DNA of 64,000 nt from Burkholderia cenocepacia (GCF_014211915.1 NZ_CP060040.1:1798001-1862000); one strand, 5' to 3'; counted from the first letter of the stretch, positions 1 through 9,584 are shown. A program made the numbers and translations. Notes: generated by a model from the sequence alone, not told the origin.

Positions 1-972
1 GTGATGCGGCTCGTGCAGCGCTGCAAGCTCGGCAGCGAGCCGAGGCTGACGTCGGAAGCCGCGCTGTTCGCGGAGCTCGATACGCATCGCTACATGACGC
101 CGATCGACGGGCTGTACGCGGTCATGCCGTCCGGCCCCGACCTCGATCCGATGTGGAGCCGCGAACCGACGTTCGCGATCAGCCTCGACGACACGCCGCA
201 CGATCCCGAACGCAAAGGCGCGACGCCGCGCTTTCGCGACACGCTCGTCGCGTACGTCAATCGTTGCCGCGCCGCCGGCCGACCGCTGTTCGCGTTCGAT
301 CACGCGGCCGCAGCACCGGACGAAACCGCCGAGCGCAGCACGTACAACCCCGGCCGGCCGATCGCATTGATGATGCTGTACACGCCGAACATCGGCAGCT
401 ATGCACGCGTCGCCGAACGGAATTTCCGGCGCTACTGCGACGCGCACGGCTACACGCTGTACGTGCATCGCGACATCCCCGCCGAGATCGGGCTGAACGC
501 CACGGGCAACTGGTTCAAGCCGTGGCTGCTGCACGCCTACCTGCAGCACCATGAATGGGTCGTGTGGCTCGATGCCGACGTGCTGATCGCGAACCAGCAG
601 CAACCGCTGGCGCCGCTGTTCGAAGGACGCGACTGGCTGCTCGCGCAGGATATCGGCCAATGGGCGTTCAATTCCGGCGTGATGGCGTTTCGCCGCACCG
701 AACGCAACGACGCGATGCTGCGCGACCTGATGACGACGATCGCCGCGCTGCACGACCGCTCGAGCGTCTATGCGAGCGACGGCGACCAGCTGCATTTCAT
801 TCGCGCGATGGAGCGCGACGGGCAGTTGCAACGCGAAGGCGTGACCGACCTCGTCAGCCTCAACACGCCCTGGCTGTTTCGCCGCGCGGACAGCTACATC
901 GTGCATTACTACGGCATGTGGTCCGCGATGCGTGCGCTGATGATGGCGCATGACGACGGGCTGCTGCCCTGA
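1..972 (+). CDS. GT34-like glycosyltransferase, probably 5' partial
   Basis: The protein resembles the galactosyl/mannosyltransferase GMA12/MNN10 family, which transfers a sugar from a nucleotide-sugar donor. The central part (about residues 120-200) holds the family's nucleotide-sugar fold start (IALMMLYTPNIGSYA) and a DxD metal-binding motif in WLDADVLI, followed by a short region with FNSGVMAFR, typical of the acceptor side. The frame is open from the first base, which happens to be GTG, so the true start may lie upstream of the window and the first 100 residues have no obvious family assignment. No signal peptide is visible. The gene is convergent with the phospholipase C gene, with a hairpin between them. 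The acceptor is unknown; cell-surface glycan synthesis is a guess. Confidence 0.75.
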   Translation: MMRLVQRCKLGSEPRLTSEAALFAELDTHRYMTPIDGLYAVMPSGPDLDPMWSREPTFAISLDDTPHDPERKGATPRFRDTLVAYVNRCRAAGRPLFAFDHAAAAPDETAERSTYNPGRPIALMMLYTPNIGSYARVAERNFRRYCDAHGYTLYVHRDIPAEIGLNATGNWFKPWLLHAYLQHHEWVVWLDADVLIANQQQPLAPLFEGRDWLLAQDIGQWAFNSGVMAFRRTERNDAMLRDLMTTIAALHDRSSVYASDGDQLHFIRAMERDGQLQREGVTDLVSLNTPWLFRRADSYIVHYYGMWSAMRALMMAHDDGLLP

Positions 973-1004
973 CACAAGCGCCGCCATACCCTCGACGTAC
1001 AAAC

Positions 1005-1042
1005 ACGACGCGCCGGCCGGATTCGACCGGACGGCGCGTCGT
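1005..1042. terminator. Bidirectional hairpin between convergent genes
   Basis: An inverted repeat with 16-base arms, starting ACGACGCGCCG and ending CGGCGCGTCGT, has one internal mismatch and a short loop (ATTCGA). It lies between the glycosyltransferase stop and the phospholipase C stop, where a shared terminator is expected. There is no long T tract on the + side and only AAA on the left flank. Confidence 0.6.
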
Positions 1043-1059
1043 CGCATCAGGTGCCGTCG

Positions 1060-3174
1060 TCAGATCGCCGCGATCGTCGGCGCCACGGCCGCCGGGTCGG
1101 TGATGCTCGGCTTGCCGGTCTCGACGTGCCCCGCGATGCGGCGCGTCCAGCCGGCATTGCCCGCCACCGCGAACTGCAGGTCGTACCAGTGGCTGCTGCA
1201 CGACAGGTCCCAATGCGCTTCGATGCGCTGCCCGGCCGGGACCGTCAGCGTGCGCGCCGCGCCGCCGTACGCGACATCGGTCGCCGTGACCGTGAGCGGG
1301 CCGGTGCCCGCATTGGCGATCGTCACGTACACGTCGCCGTTCGCGGTGTCGTAGCACGGCGTGATTTCAGGCTTGGCCGCGGCATCCGCCGCCGCCGACC
1401 CCGCGAAGCGCCGGAAATAGCCGTTCGGCCCCCACACGCTCACCAGATAGTTGCCGTTCGCATCGAGCGCCCACGTATCGGTCAGCTGCTTGCCGGCTTC
1501 GACCGTATAGCGGCGCGGCATCGCGGTCGGGTCGCCCGTATAGACCCAGAAGTGCGCGCCCTGCGTACCGGTATTCGCGAACGTCAGCGCATAGCCTTGC
1601 GCCTGAAGCTGGCCGGTGACGTGCAGTTCGTACGGCAGCGCGCGCGCCGGCCGCGTACCGGGTTCCTGCGCGGTCACGACCTGCTGCGCGGTGCTGGCCG
1701 GCGCGGTCTGCGACGACGCACGCGAGCATTGCAGGTCCGCCTGCGCGACGTACGCCTGCGTGTTCGGCAGGGTCGGCAGCGTCGCATCCGATTTCGAGAA
1801 GTCGAGCGCCGACGTCAGGTCGCCGCAGATCGCGCGGCGCCACGGCGAGATGTTGGTCTCCATCACGCCGAAGCGCTTTTCGATGAATTGCAGCACCGAC
1901 GTGTGATCGAACACCTGCGAGCACACGAAGCCGCCCTTCGACCACGGCGACACGACGAACATCGGCACGCGCGGGCCGAGGCCGTAAGGCAGATTGTCGG
2001 CCGTATAGGTGCCGGCTTGCGTCGCGGTCACGACGTTGTGCCGCTCGAGCGACACGTCGACGGTACTCATGCCCGAGCCCGGCAGCGTCGGCGCCGACGG
2101 CGGCACGACATGGTCGAAGAAGCCGTCGTTCTCGTCGTACATGATCAGCAGGACGGTCTTGCTCCACACGTCCGGGTTGGACGTCAGCGCATCGAGGATC
2201 GTCGACAGGTAGTACGCGCCGTACAGCGGCGTGAACTTCGGATGCTCCGAATACGCGGCGGGCGGCAGCAGCCACGACACCTGCGGCAGCGCATTCGCCT
2301 GTACGTCGGCCTTCAACTGCGTGATCGGACGCGTGCTCATCCCGCGCGTCTGCAGCGACGAACCGGCCGGCGCATTCACGAAGTTGTTGAAGCACGCCAG
2401 CATGTTCGTGCCGTAGTTGCCGGTGAAGTTGTCGAACCCGGTGCCCTGCTGGTAGATCTGCCACGAGATGCCGGCTTGTTCGAGCCGTTCCGGGTATGTC
2501 GTCCAGCTGAAAGGCGGCAACTGGATCTTGTCGAACTGGTTGTCGATGTAGTCGGTGTTGTCGAGCAGCGGGCCGCCGCCCGTGCCGAGCGGATCGACCA
2601 TGCCCGTCATCAGGTACATGCGGTTCGGGTGCGTGTTGCCGGGGATCGAGCAGAAGTAGTTGTCGCACACCGTGAACGCATCCGCGAGCGCGTAGTGGAA
2701 CGGGATGTCGTCGCGAACGTGATAGCCCATCGTCATGTTCGACTTCTGCACGGCCCACTGATCCGCGCGGCCGTTGTCGATCGCGCCGTGCGTCGTCGCC
2801 CACGTATGCGGCAAGCCGCCGATACATTGCGCGTTGACGCCCGGATTGGTCGTGTCGTAGCGGAACGGTGCGATCACGCTCGACTTGTCCTCCTGGCGCG
2901 GCTGGAACCACACCGGCTTGCCGTTCGGCAGCGTGACCGGGAAGCGGTCGTTGTAGCCGCGCACGCCGCTCAGGTGACCAAGGTAGTGGTCGAACGAGCG
3001 GTTCTCCTGCATGAACACGACGATGTGCTGCACGTCCTGGATCGTGCCCGTCACGGTGTTCGGCTCGATCGCCAGCGCCTTGCGGATCGATTCCGGCAGC
3101 AGTGCGGTGGCGGCGGTCGCGCCGGCGAGGCCGGCCGAGAACTTCAGAAAATCGCGTCGCGAATGAGTGGCCAT
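1060..3174 (-). CDS. Phosphocholine-type phospholipase C, Tat-exported
   Basis: This 704-residue protein has the length and architecture of non-haemolytic phospholipase C (PlcN-like) of Burkholderia and Pseudomonas, which hydrolyses phosphatidylcholine to diacylglycerol and phosphocholine outside the cytoplasm. A twin-arginine signal (SRRDFLK, residues 5-11) opens the protein. The phosphoesterase domain carries the family motif HIVVFMQENRSFDHYLG (about 50-66) and CSIPGNTHPNR, in which Thr181 sits where the superfamily nucleophile is expected. Two C-terminal beta-sandwich repeats (about 515-605 and 612-704) match the DUF756 pair of this family. A small lipoprotein gene lies 42 bp upstream in the same direction, so the two are probably co-transcribed. 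No PlcR-like chaperone gene is present. Confidence 0.9.
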   Translation of the reverse strand: MATHSRRDFLKFSAGLAGATAATALLPESIRKALAIEPNTVTGTIQDVQHIVVFMQENRSFDHYLGHLSGVRGYNDRFPVTLPNGKPVWFQPRQEDKSSVIAPFRYDTTNPGVNAQCIGGLPHTWATTHGAIDNGRADQWAVQKSNMTMGYHVRDDIPFHYALADAFTVCDNYFCSIPGNTHPNRMYLMTGMVDPLGTGGGPLLDNTDYIDNQFDKIQLPPFSWTTYPERLEQAGISWQIYQQGTGFDNFTGNYGTNMLACFNNFVNAPAGSSLQTRGMSTRPITQLKADVQANALPQVSWLLPPAAYSEHPKFTPLYGAYYLSTILDALTSNPDVWSKTVLLIMYDENDGFFDHVVPPSAPTLPGSGMSTVDVSLERHNVVTATQAGTYTADNLPYGLGPRVPMFVVSPWSKGGFVCSQVFDHTSVLQFIEKRFGVMETNISPWRRAICGDLTSALDFSKSDATLPTLPNTQAYVAQADLQCSRASSQTAPASTAQQVVTAQEPGTRPARALPYELHVTGQLQAQGYALTFANTGTQGAHFWVYTGDPTAMPRRYTVEAGKQLTDTWALDANGNYLVSVWGPNGYFRRFAGSAAADAAAKPEITPCYDTANGDVYVTIANAGTGPLTVTATDVAYGGAARTLTVPAGQRIEAHWDLSCSSHWYDLQFAVAGNAGWTRRIAGHVETGKPSITDPAAVAPTIAAI

Positions 3175-3216
3175 GCTGGTTGCTCTTGATGGGTTTTCTG
3201 GTGGAAACGGCCGGTA

Positions 3217-3420
3217 TCAGGAAGCGGGCGACGACGCAGGCGCGGTGAAGCCCGGCGGGCAGCGCATCTGCGCGGTGGCGACCACCGCGCCGCCGCACGC
3301 GGCCTTCTGCTGCGCGACGGGCGCGGCGGGTGCGGTCAGGTCGTCGTTGCAGGCGCCGAGGACGGCGGTCAGCGCGATCAGGCCGACGACCGCGAAAGGC
3401 CGTAGGGCCGACGTTCGCAT
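3217..3420 (-). CDS. Small lipoprotein (67 aa) upstream of phospholipase C
   Basis: A basic N-terminus (MRTSALR) and hydrophobic stretch end in a lipobox, LGAC, with the lipidated Cys at residue 24. The mature part is only about 44 residues, Pro/Ala rich, with two further cysteines (ACGG and RCPPG) that could form a disulphide. The gene precedes the phospholipase C start by 42 bp on the same strand, which suggests an operon. I do not recognise a family. A role as accessory or anchor for the exported phospholipase is possible but is inferred only from position. The start ATG is followed by a good export signal and preceded by the purine-rich GGAGAACC on the coding strand. Confidence 0.7.
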   Translation of the reverse strand: MRTSALRPFAVVGLIALTAVLGACNDDLTAPAAPVAQQKAACGGAVVATAQMRCPPGFTAPASSPAS

Positions 3421-3751
3421 AACGGTTCTCCGTGAGGATGATGACGTGACGCGGACGCGAACCCGCGCCGGTCATATCGACGCCGAGATGCTATGTTCGA
3501 CTTGTTACACGACGGTGTCGAGGGGCGGGAAGATGGAGGTGCGCACTGCGCGTGGCACGCGATGGTGTGGCAGGAACGGCGAAGATCGTAAGGCCTTCGA
3601 AAGATGTATGTTGCTTAGGCGTATAGCTTCTTCGCGTGTTGTCGATATCGAAGCCGCATCGCCGCGGCCACGGGCGTACGGAAAATTACGAAGCGCTTTC
3701 TTGCGGGCCGGCCGCCACGGCAACCGGCCCACGTACAGCAACAAGGTCTGC
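3421..3751. other. Intergenic region, no gene seen
   Basis: This 331-bp stretch separates the lipoprotein start from the liuD stop. It should contain the promoter of the lipoprotein/phospholipase C operon at its left end and the liu operon terminator at its right end. A 79-codon open frame on the minus strand inside it has no start context or recognisable product, so I do not call it. Confidence 0.5.
3705..3730 (-). terminator. Candidate liu operon terminator
   Basis: The arms GGGCCGG and CCGGCCC are separated by 12 bases, some of which could extend the stem. The hairpin sits 22 bases beyond the liuD stop in the direction of transcription. The following bases on the minus strand are not a clean T run, so the assignment rests on position and stem strength. 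Confidence 0.45.
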
Positions 3752-5752
3752 TCAGCCTTCCGCCATCATCAGCAACTGCGCGCCGTCCGCGACCTGATCG
3801 CCGACGCCGTACAGCACTTCAGCGACGACGCCCGCGCTCGGCGCGCCGATCGTGTGCTCCATCTTCATCGCCTCCATCACGATCAGCGGCGTACCGGCTT
3901 CGACCTTCTGCCCCGGCTCGACCAGCACCGCGATCACCTTGCCGGGCATCGGCGCGGTCAGGCGGCCACCGCCCTGCTCCGCGTCGCCCGCATGCGCGAG
4001 CAGGTTGCGCCATTCGAACGTTTCGGCCGCACCCTGCGTGAACACATGGAACGTGTCACCGTCCGCATACACGCGGCCGCTGCTGCGCACGCCGCCAAGC
4101 GTCACGTCGAAATCGAGCGGCGTGGCGCCGCGCGTCCACGCGAACGGTTGCGCGGCCGCGTCGCCGATCGCGATGCGCATGCCCGCGCCGTCGTCCTCGT
4201 ACGTGACCGTCACGTCGGCTTCGCGATCGGTCGCATGCCATTCGAGCGTGCGGCGATAGCCGCCGTTCAGCCGCCAGTCCGGCAGCGAACTCCACGGCGA
4301 CGCGTTTTCCTGCGCGGCGGCGCCCCGTTCGCGCGCGAGCAGCGCCGCGCAGGCGAGTGCAAGCGTCGCACGCGGCGGCTGTTGCGGCGCGAACAACGCA
4401 TCGTGGTTGCGCTCGATCAGGCCCGTGTCGAGATCGGCGATCGCGAACGGCTCGCACGCAACGATCCGCTGCAGGAACGCGGCGTTGGTATGCAGGCCGA
4501 CCACTTCGCATGCCCGCAGCGCACGCAGCATCAGGCCCAGCGCTTCCGCACGATCCGCGCCGTGGACGATCAGCTTCGCGATCATCGGATCGTAGAACGG
4601 CGTGATCGCATCGCCTTCACGCACGCCGCTGTCGACGCGCACCGCCGCCCCGATGTCGAACTCGACGCCTGCCGGCAACCGCAAATGCTTCAGCGTGCCC
4701 GTCGACGGCAGGAAGCCGCGCGCCGGGTTCTCCGCGTAAAGGCGCGCTTCGAGCGCATGGCCCTGCACGCGCAGTTCCTCCTGCTTCAGCGGCAGCGGCT
4801 CGCCCGCCGCGACGCGCAGTTGCCATTCGACGAGATCCAGCCCCGTGACCATCTCGGTCACCGGGTGCTCGACCTGCAGGCGCGTGTTCATTTCCATGAA
4901 GTAGAACGCTTCGCCCGTCATGATGAATTCGACGGTGCCCGCGCCGACATAGCCGACCGCGCGCGCGGCCGCGACGGCCGCTTCGCCCATCGCCTGGCGC
5001 ACGTCCTCATGCAGGCCCGGCGCCGGCGCTTCCTCGAGCACCTTCTGGTGACGGCGCTGCACCGAGCAGTCGCGATCGAACAGGTACACGGTATTGCCGT
5101 GCGTGTCGCCGAACACCTGCACTTCGACGTGACGCGGGCGCGTCAGGTATTTCTCGATCAGCACACGATCGTTGCCGAAGCTGCTTGCCGCTTCGCGCTG
5201 GCACGACGCGAGCGCCGCGGGAAAGTCCTCGGAGCGCTCGACCACGCGCATCCCCTTGCCGCCGCCGCCCGCGCTGGCTTTCAGCAGCACCGGATAGCCG
5301 ATCTGATCGGCCTCGCGATGCAGGTTGGCCGCGTCCTGGTCGTCGCCGTGATAGCCGGGCACGAGCGGCACGGCGGCCGCGTGCATCAGCGCCTTCGCGG
5401 CGGCCTTCGATCCCATCGCCGCGATCGCGTCGACCGGCGGCCCGATGAACACGATGCCGGCCGCTTCGCACGCTTGCGCGAAATCTTCGTTCTCCGACAG
5501 AAAACCGTAGCCGGGGTGAATCGCCTGCGCGCCGGTCGCACGCGCGGCGTCGACGATGAGCTCGATGCGCAGGTAGCTGTCTGCCGCGGCCGAGCCGCCG
5601 ATATGTACGGCCTCGTCGCACGCGGCCACGTGTTTCGCGTTCGCATCCGCGTCGGAATAGACGGCGACGCTCGCGATCCCGAGACGTTTGCACGTCGCGG
5701 CAACGCGGCACGCGATTTCGCCGCGGTTGGCAATCAGAATCTTGTCGAACAT
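3752..5752 (-). CDS. liuD: Methylcrotonyl-CoA carboxylase, biotin-carboxylase/BCCP subunit
   Basis: The 666-residue protein is the biotin-carrying alpha subunit of 3-methylcrotonyl-CoA carboxylase in leucine/isovalerate breakdown. The N-terminal biotin carboxylase domain (about 1-450) starts FDKILIANRGEIACR and contains the ATP-grasp glycine loop KASAGGGGKGMR and EMNTRLQVEHPVTE. The C-terminal biotinyl domain contains EAMKMEH, with the biotinylated Lys at about 630. The alternatives are the acetyl-, propionyl- and geranyl-CoA carboxylase alpha subunits. Neighbours encoding the isovaleryl-CoA dehydrogenase, the carboxyltransferase and a methylglutaconyl-CoA hydratase make the leucine assignment strong. 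It is the last gene of the liuABCD operon, 36 bp after liuC. No HMG-CoA lyase gene (liuE) follows. Confidence 0.93.
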   Translation of the reverse strand: MFDKILIANRGEIACRVAATCKRLGIASVAVYSDADANAKHVAACDEAVHIGGSAAADSYLRIELIVDAARATGAQAIHPGYGFLSENEDFAQACEAAGIVFIGPPVDAIAAMGSKAAAKALMHAAAVPLVPGYHGDDQDAANLHREADQIGYPVLLKASAGGGGKGMRVVERSEDFPAALASCQREAASSFGNDRVLIEKYLTRPRHVEVQVFGDTHGNTVYLFDRDCSVQRRHQKVLEEAPAPGLHEDVRQAMGEAAVAAARAVGYVGAGTVEFIMTGEAFYFMEMNTRLQVEHPVTEMVTGLDLVEWQLRVAAGEPLPLKQEELRVQGHALEARLYAENPARGFLPSTGTLKHLRLPAGVEFDIGAAVRVDSGVREGDAITPFYDPMIAKLIVHGADRAEALGLMLRALRACEVVGLHTNAAFLQRIVACEPFAIADLDTGLIERNHDALFAPQQPPRATLALACAALLARERGAAAQENASPWSSLPDWRLNGGYRRTLEWHATDREADVTVTYEDDGAGMRIAIGDAAAQPFAWTRGATPLDFDVTLGGVRSSGRVYADGDTFHVFTQGAAETFEWRNLLAHAGDAEQGGGRLTAPMPGKVIAVLVEPGQKVEAGTPLIVMEAMKMEHTIGAPSAGVVAEVLYGVGDQVADGAQLLMMAEG

Positions 5753-5788
5753 GGCTTCGATGTCGTCCGGAAGGTTGAGGTCACGCGA

Positions 5789-6574
5789 TCATTCACGCCA
5801 CGACGGCGTGCGCTTTTCGAGGAAGGACGCGATCCCTTCACGCGCTTCCGCGCCGGCACGGGTCTTCGCGATCCACTCGGCGGTCTGCTCGATCAGCGTC
5901 GCGTCGAGCGCGCGGCCGGCCACATCGGCGACGAGCCGCTTGCAGGCCTTCACCGCGTCGGGGCCATTCGCGACGAGCGTCGCCGCCAGCTTCGCGACCG
6001 TTTCGTCGAGCGCGTCGGGCGGCACCGCATCGTGAATGAAGCCGAGCGACGCGGCACGCGTGCTGTCGAACACCTCGGCCGTCGTGAAGTAGCGGCGCGC
6101 CGCACGCTCGCCCATCGCCCGCACGACATACGGCGCGATCGTCGCGGGAATCAGCCCGAGCCGCGCTTCCGACAGGCAGAACTTCACGCCGTCGGCGGCA
6201 ATCGCGATGTCGGCCGCCGCGACGAGGCCCACGCCGCCCGCATACGCGTCGCCATGCACGCGCGCGATCACCGGCTTGCCGCAGCGATAAATCGCTTCGA
6301 GCATGCGCGCGAGCTTGCGCGCATCGGCGCGGTTCTCGTCGTCCGAGTAACCGGCCATCTTCTTCATCCAGTTCAGGTCCGCGCCCGCGCAGAATGCGGC
6401 GCCTTCCGCGGCCAGCACGATCGCGCGCACGCCTTCGTGCGCATCGAGCCATTCGAACGCGGTGGTCAGCTCGGCGATCGTCGTCTCGTTGAACGCGTTG
6501 CGCACGTCGGGACGCGCGAGCGTGACGGTCGCCACGCGGCCGGCCTCGCTTACCTTGATCGTTTCGTATCGCAT
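5789..6574 (-). CDS. liuC: Methylglutaconyl-CoA hydratase (crotonase family)
   Basis: This 261-residue crotonase-fold protein is of typical length. The oxyanion-hole segments are visible (AAEGAAFCAGADLNWMKK near 55-72 and VHGDAYAGGVGLVAAADI near 104-121). In the liu pathway the enzyme hydrates 3-methylglutaconyl-CoA to HMG-CoA. The sequence alone says enoyl-CoA hydratase/isomerase; the specific reaction comes from its place between the two carboxylase subunit genes. It begins 19 bp after the liuB stop and ends 36 bp before the liuD start, so it is within a tight operon. Confidence 0.9.
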   Translation of the reverse strand: MRYETIKVSEAGRVATVTLARPDVRNAFNETTIAELTTAFEWLDAHEGVRAIVLAAEGAAFCAGADLNWMKKMAGYSDDENRADARKLARMLEAIYRCGKPVIARVHGDAYAGGVGLVAAADIAIAADGVKFCLSEARLGLIPATIAPYVVRAMGERAARRYFTTAEVFDSTRAASLGFIHDAVPPDALDETVAKLAATLVANGPDAVKACKRLVADVAGRALDATLIEQTAEWIAKTRAGAEAREGIASFLEKRTPSWRE

Positions 6575-6593
6575 CGGTCAGTCCTCCCGGGCG

Positions 6594-8201
6594 TTACATG
6601 CGGAACACGCCGAAGCGCGTGTCGTCGATCGGCGCGTTCATCGACGCGGCCAGGCCGAGGCCGAGCACGTCGCGCGTCTGCGCGGGGTCGATCACGCCGT
6701 CGTCCCACAGCCGCGCGCTCGCATAATACGGATGGCCCTGGCGCTCGTACTGATCGCGAATCGGCTGCTTGAACGCATCCTCTTCCTCGGCCGACCACGA
6801 CCCGCCCTTCGCCTCGATGCCATCGCGACGCACGGTCGCGAGCACCGATGCGGCCTGCTCGCCGCCCATCACCGAAATGCGGGCATTCGGCCACATCCAC
6901 AGGAAACGCGGGCCGAACGCGCGGCCGCACATCCCGTAGTTGCCGGCGCCGAACGAGCCGCCGATGATCACCGTGAACTTCGGCACCTTCGCGTTCGACA
7001 CGGCCGTCACCATCTTCGCGCCATGCCGCGCGATGCCTTCGTTCTCGTACTTGCGACCGACCATGAAGCCCGTGATGTTCTGCAGGAACACGAGCGGGAT
7101 CTTGCGCTGGCAGCACAGCTCGATGAAATGCGCGCCCTTCACCGCCGATTCGGAAAACAGGATGCCGTTGTTCGCGACGATCCCGACCGGATGGCCCCAG
7201 ATGTGCGCGAAGCCCGTGACGAGCGTCGTGCCGAAGCGCGCCTTGAATTCGTCGAATTCCGAATCGTCGACGATGCGCGCGATCACCTCGCGCACGTCGA
7301 ACGGCTTGCGCGTGTCGACCGGAATCACGCCGTACAGGCTCTTCGCGTCGTAGCGCGGCGGCTTCGGCTCGCGCAGCGCGAGCGGCGGCGCGATCTTCGG
7401 CGCGAGGTGACTGACGATGTTGCGCGCGATCGACAGCGCATGCGCGTCGTTCTGCGCGAGATGGTCGGCCACGCCCGACAGGCGCGTATGCACGTCGCCG
7501 CCGCCGAGATCCTCGGCGCTCACTTCCTCGCCGGTCGCGGCCTTCACGAGCGGCGGCCCGCCGAGGAAAATCGTGCCCTGGTCCTTCACGATGATCGACT
7601 CGTCGCTCATCGCCGGCACGTACGCGCCGCCGGCCGTGCATGAGCCCATCACGACGGCGATCTGCGCGATCCCCGCCGCCGACATCGTTGCCTGGTTGAA
7701 GAAGATGCGGCCGAAGTGGTCGCGATCGGGAAACACGTCGTCCTGGTTCGGCAGGTTCGCGCCGCCCGAATCGACGAGGTACACGCACGGCAGCCGGTTT
7801 TCCGCGGCGATTTCCTGCGCGCGCACGTGCTTCTTCACGGTGACCGGGTAGTAGGTGCCGCCCTTGACCGTCGCGTCGTTGCACACGATCACGCATTCGC
7901 GGCCGGCGATGCGCCCGATCCCTGTGATGACGCCCGCGCCCGGCGCGTCGTCGTTGTACATGCCGTTCGCCGCGAGTTGCGAGAACTCGAGGAACGGCGC
8001 GCCCGGATCGAGCAGTTGCGCGATGCGGTCGCGCGGCAGCAGCTTGCCGCGCGACAGGTGCTTGTCGCGCGCGGCCTGGCCGCCGCCCTGCGCGAGCTGT
8101 TCGATCTTCGCGCGCAGGTCGGCGACGACCGCCTCGAGCGCCGCGGCATTCGCGCGGAAGTCTTCCGAACGCGGGTTCAGTTTCGATTCGATGATCGGCA
8201 T
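6594..8201 (-). CDS. liuB: Methylcrotonyl-CoA carboxylase, carboxyltransferase subunit
   Basis: The 535-residue product is the beta (carboxyltransferase) subunit that partners LiuD and carboxylates 3-methylcrotonyl-CoA. It has the two crotonase-like halves of the family: an N-terminal half with [19 protein letters not shown] (about 143-161), and a C-terminal half with the acyl-CoA/oxyanion segments [16 protein letters not shown] and [27 protein letters not shown] is characteristic of MCC-beta rather than propionyl-CoA carboxylase. It lies second in the operon, 31 bp after liuA and 19 bp before liuC. The chosen ATG is preceded by GGAG at usable spacing. Confidence 0.93.
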   Translation of the reverse strand: MPIIESKLNPRSEDFRANAAALEAVVADLRAKIEQLAQGGGQAARDKHLSRGKLLPRDRIAQLLDPGAPFLEFSQLAANGMYNDDAPGAGVITGIGRIAGRECVIVCNDATVKGGTYYPVTVKKHVRAQEIAAENRLPCVYLVDSGGANLPNQDDVFPDRDHFGRIFFNQATMSAAGIAQIAVVMGSCTAGGAYVPAMSDESIIVKDQGTIFLGGPPLVKAATGEEVSAEDLGGGDVHTRLSGVADHLAQNDAHALSIARNIVSHLAPKIAPPLALREPKPPRYDAKSLYGVIPVDTRKPFDVREVIARIVDDSEFDEFKARFGTTLVTGFAHIWGHPVGIVANNGILFSESAVKGAHFIELCCQRKIPLVFLQNITGFMVGRKYENEGIARHGAKMVTAVSNAKVPKFTVIIGGSFGAGNYGMCGRAFGPRFLWMWPNARISVMGGEQAASVLATVRRDGIEAKGGSWSAEEEDAFKQPIRDQYERQGHPYYASARLWDDGVIDPAQTRDVLGLGLAASMNAPIDDTRFGVFRM

Positions 8202-8232
8202 CGACGGGGCTCCGTTCGCGTGACGTGGGGCG

Positions 8233-9414
8233 TTACATCGTTTCCGCGAACAGCTCGCGGCCGATCAGCATCCGGCGGATCTCGCTCGTGCCGGCGCCGA
8301 TCTCGTAGAGCTTCGCATCGCGCCACAGCCGACCGACCGGGTATTCGTTGATGTAGCCGTTGCCGCCGAGGATCTGGATCGCCTCGCCGGCCATCCACGT
8401 CGCCTTCTCGGCCGTGTAGAGGATCACGCCCGCGCAGTCCTTGCGCACCTGGCGAATATGGTCGCTGCCCGCCGAGTCGAGATGGCGGCCGACCGCATAC
8501 AGGTACGCGCGACACGCCTGGAACGTCGTGTACATGTCGGCGACCTTGCCCTGGATCAGCTGGAATTCGCCGATCGCCTGGCCGAACTGCTTGCGGTCGT
8601 GGATATATGGCACGACCGCGTCGAGACACGCGGCCATGATGCCCGTCGGGCCGCCCGACAGCACCGCGCGCTCGTAGTCGAGGCCGCTCATCAGCACCAT
8701 CACGCCGCCGTTCAGCTGGCCGAGGATGTTCTCTTCCGGCACCTCGACGTCCTGGAACACCAGCTCGCCCGTGTGCGAGCCGCGCATGCCGAGCTTGTCG
8801 AGCTTCTGCGCGACCGAGAAGCCCTTCATCCCCTTCTCGACGATGAATGCGGTGATGCCGCGCGGGCCGGCTTCGATATCGGTCTTCGCGTAGACGACCA
8901 GCGTGTCGCAATCGGGCCCGTTGGTGATCCACATCTTCGTGCCGTTCAGCACGTAGCGGTCGCCGCGCTTGTCCGCGCGCAGCTTCATGCTGACGACGTC
9001 GGAGCCGGCGTTCGGCTCGCTCATCGCGAGCGCGCCGATGTGTTCGCCCGACACGAGCTTCGGCAGGTACTTCTGCTTTTGCGCTTCGGTGCCGTTGCGG
9101 TGGATCTGGTTCACGCACAGGTTCGAGTGCGCGCCGTACGACAGGCCGATCGACGCCGATGCGCGCGAGATCTCTTCCATCGCGACCATGTGCGCGGTGT
9201 AGCCCATGTTCGCGCCGCCGTATTCCTCGGAGACGGTCATGCCGAGCACGCCGAGATCGCCGAACTTCTTCCACAGATCCATCGGGAACTGGTCGGTACG
9301 GTCGACCTCCGCCGCGCGCGGCGTGATTTCCTTCGCCGCAAACGTCGCGACGGCGTCGCGCAGCATCTCGATGTCTTCACCGAGCATGAATTGCACGCCG
9401 GGCAGGTTGATCAT
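8233..9414 (-). CDS. liuA: Isovaleryl-CoA dehydrogenase
   Basis: This 393-residue acyl-CoA dehydrogenase oxidises isovaleryl-CoA to 3-methylcrotonyl-CoA, passing electrons to ETF. Family signatures are [17 protein letters not shown] (FAD/substrate loop), KMWITNGP and the C-terminal [20 protein letters not shown] with IGAGTSEI. The sequence [13 protein letters not shown] is typical of the isovaleryl-CoA-specific branch. It is the first gene of liuABCD. Upstream lies a 15-bp palindromic motif (9456-9470) that matches a second copy before the divergent TetR gene, so repression by that regulator and relief by a pathway acyl-CoA is the likely control. Confidence 0.94.
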   Translation of the reverse strand: MINLPGVQFMLGEDIEMLRDAVATFAAKEITPRAAEVDRTDQFPMDLWKKFGDLGVLGMTVSEEYGGANMGYTAHMVAMEEISRASASIGLSYGAHSNLCVNQIHRNGTEAQKQKYLPKLVSGEHIGALAMSEPNAGSDVVSMKLRADKRGDRYVLNGTKMWITNGPDCDTLVVYAKTDIEAGPRGITAFIVEKGMKGFSVAQKLDKLGMRGSHTGELVFQDVEVPEENILGQLNGGVMVLMSGLDYERAVLSGGPTGIMAACLDAVVPYIHDRKQFGQAIGEFQLIQGKVADMYTTFQACRAYLYAVGRHLDSAGSDHIRQVRKDCAGVILYTAEKATWMAGEAIQILGGNGYINEYPVGRLWRDAKLYEIGAGTSEIRRMLIGRELFAETM

Positions 9415-9455
9415 GTCTCCTCCGTCTTCAGAAAGTGTGTCGTACTCACCGATTT

Positions 9456-9470
9456 CTGAGTTTCGCTCAA
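9456..9470. promoter_or_regulatory. Candidate TetR operator, liuA side
   Basis: The sequence CTGAGTTTCGCTCAA is a 15-bp imperfect palindrome of the form CTGAGTnnnRCTCAR, 42 bp before the liuA start. It matches the perfect palindrome at 9557-9571 in layout and half-sites. A regulator binding both would control liuABCD and itself. This is inference from symmetry and placement. Confidence 0.6.
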
Positions 9471-9556
9471 ATCGAATGAATACGTCGATTCATTGACCAA
9501 TACAGCGGAAATTTTGCACAGTTTCGCGCCTCGCCGGGTTCGCCGTCAATAGTTTT

Positions 9557-9571
9557 CTGAGTGATACTCAG
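9557..9571. promoter_or_regulatory. Candidate TetR operator, regulator side
   Basis: CTGAGTGATACTCAG is a perfect inverted repeat with 6-bp arms and a 3-bp spacer, ending 13 bp before the ATG at 9585. It overlaps a GTG at 9561, which is why that codon is not taken as the regulator start. It pairs with the related site at 9456-9470. Confidence 0.65.
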
Positions 9572-9584
9572 ATATGATGCAAGG

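Noticed and set aside
1051..3189. 712-codon open frame antisense to phospholipase C
   Set aside because: Arg/His-rich nonsense typical of the complementary strand of a high-GC gene; the minus-strand gene has clear motifs.
3505..3744. 79-codon frame on the minus strand between operons
   Set aside because: No ribosome site, no family, composition not like coding DNA; overlaps the terminator.
3167..6772. 1201-codon open frame antisense to liuD and liuC
   Set aside because: No domain; explained by absence of stop codons opposite high-GC coding DNA.
9561..9584. GTG at 9561 as start of the TetR gene
   Set aside because: It lies within the palindromic operator; the ATG at 9585 is in the same frame and better placed.
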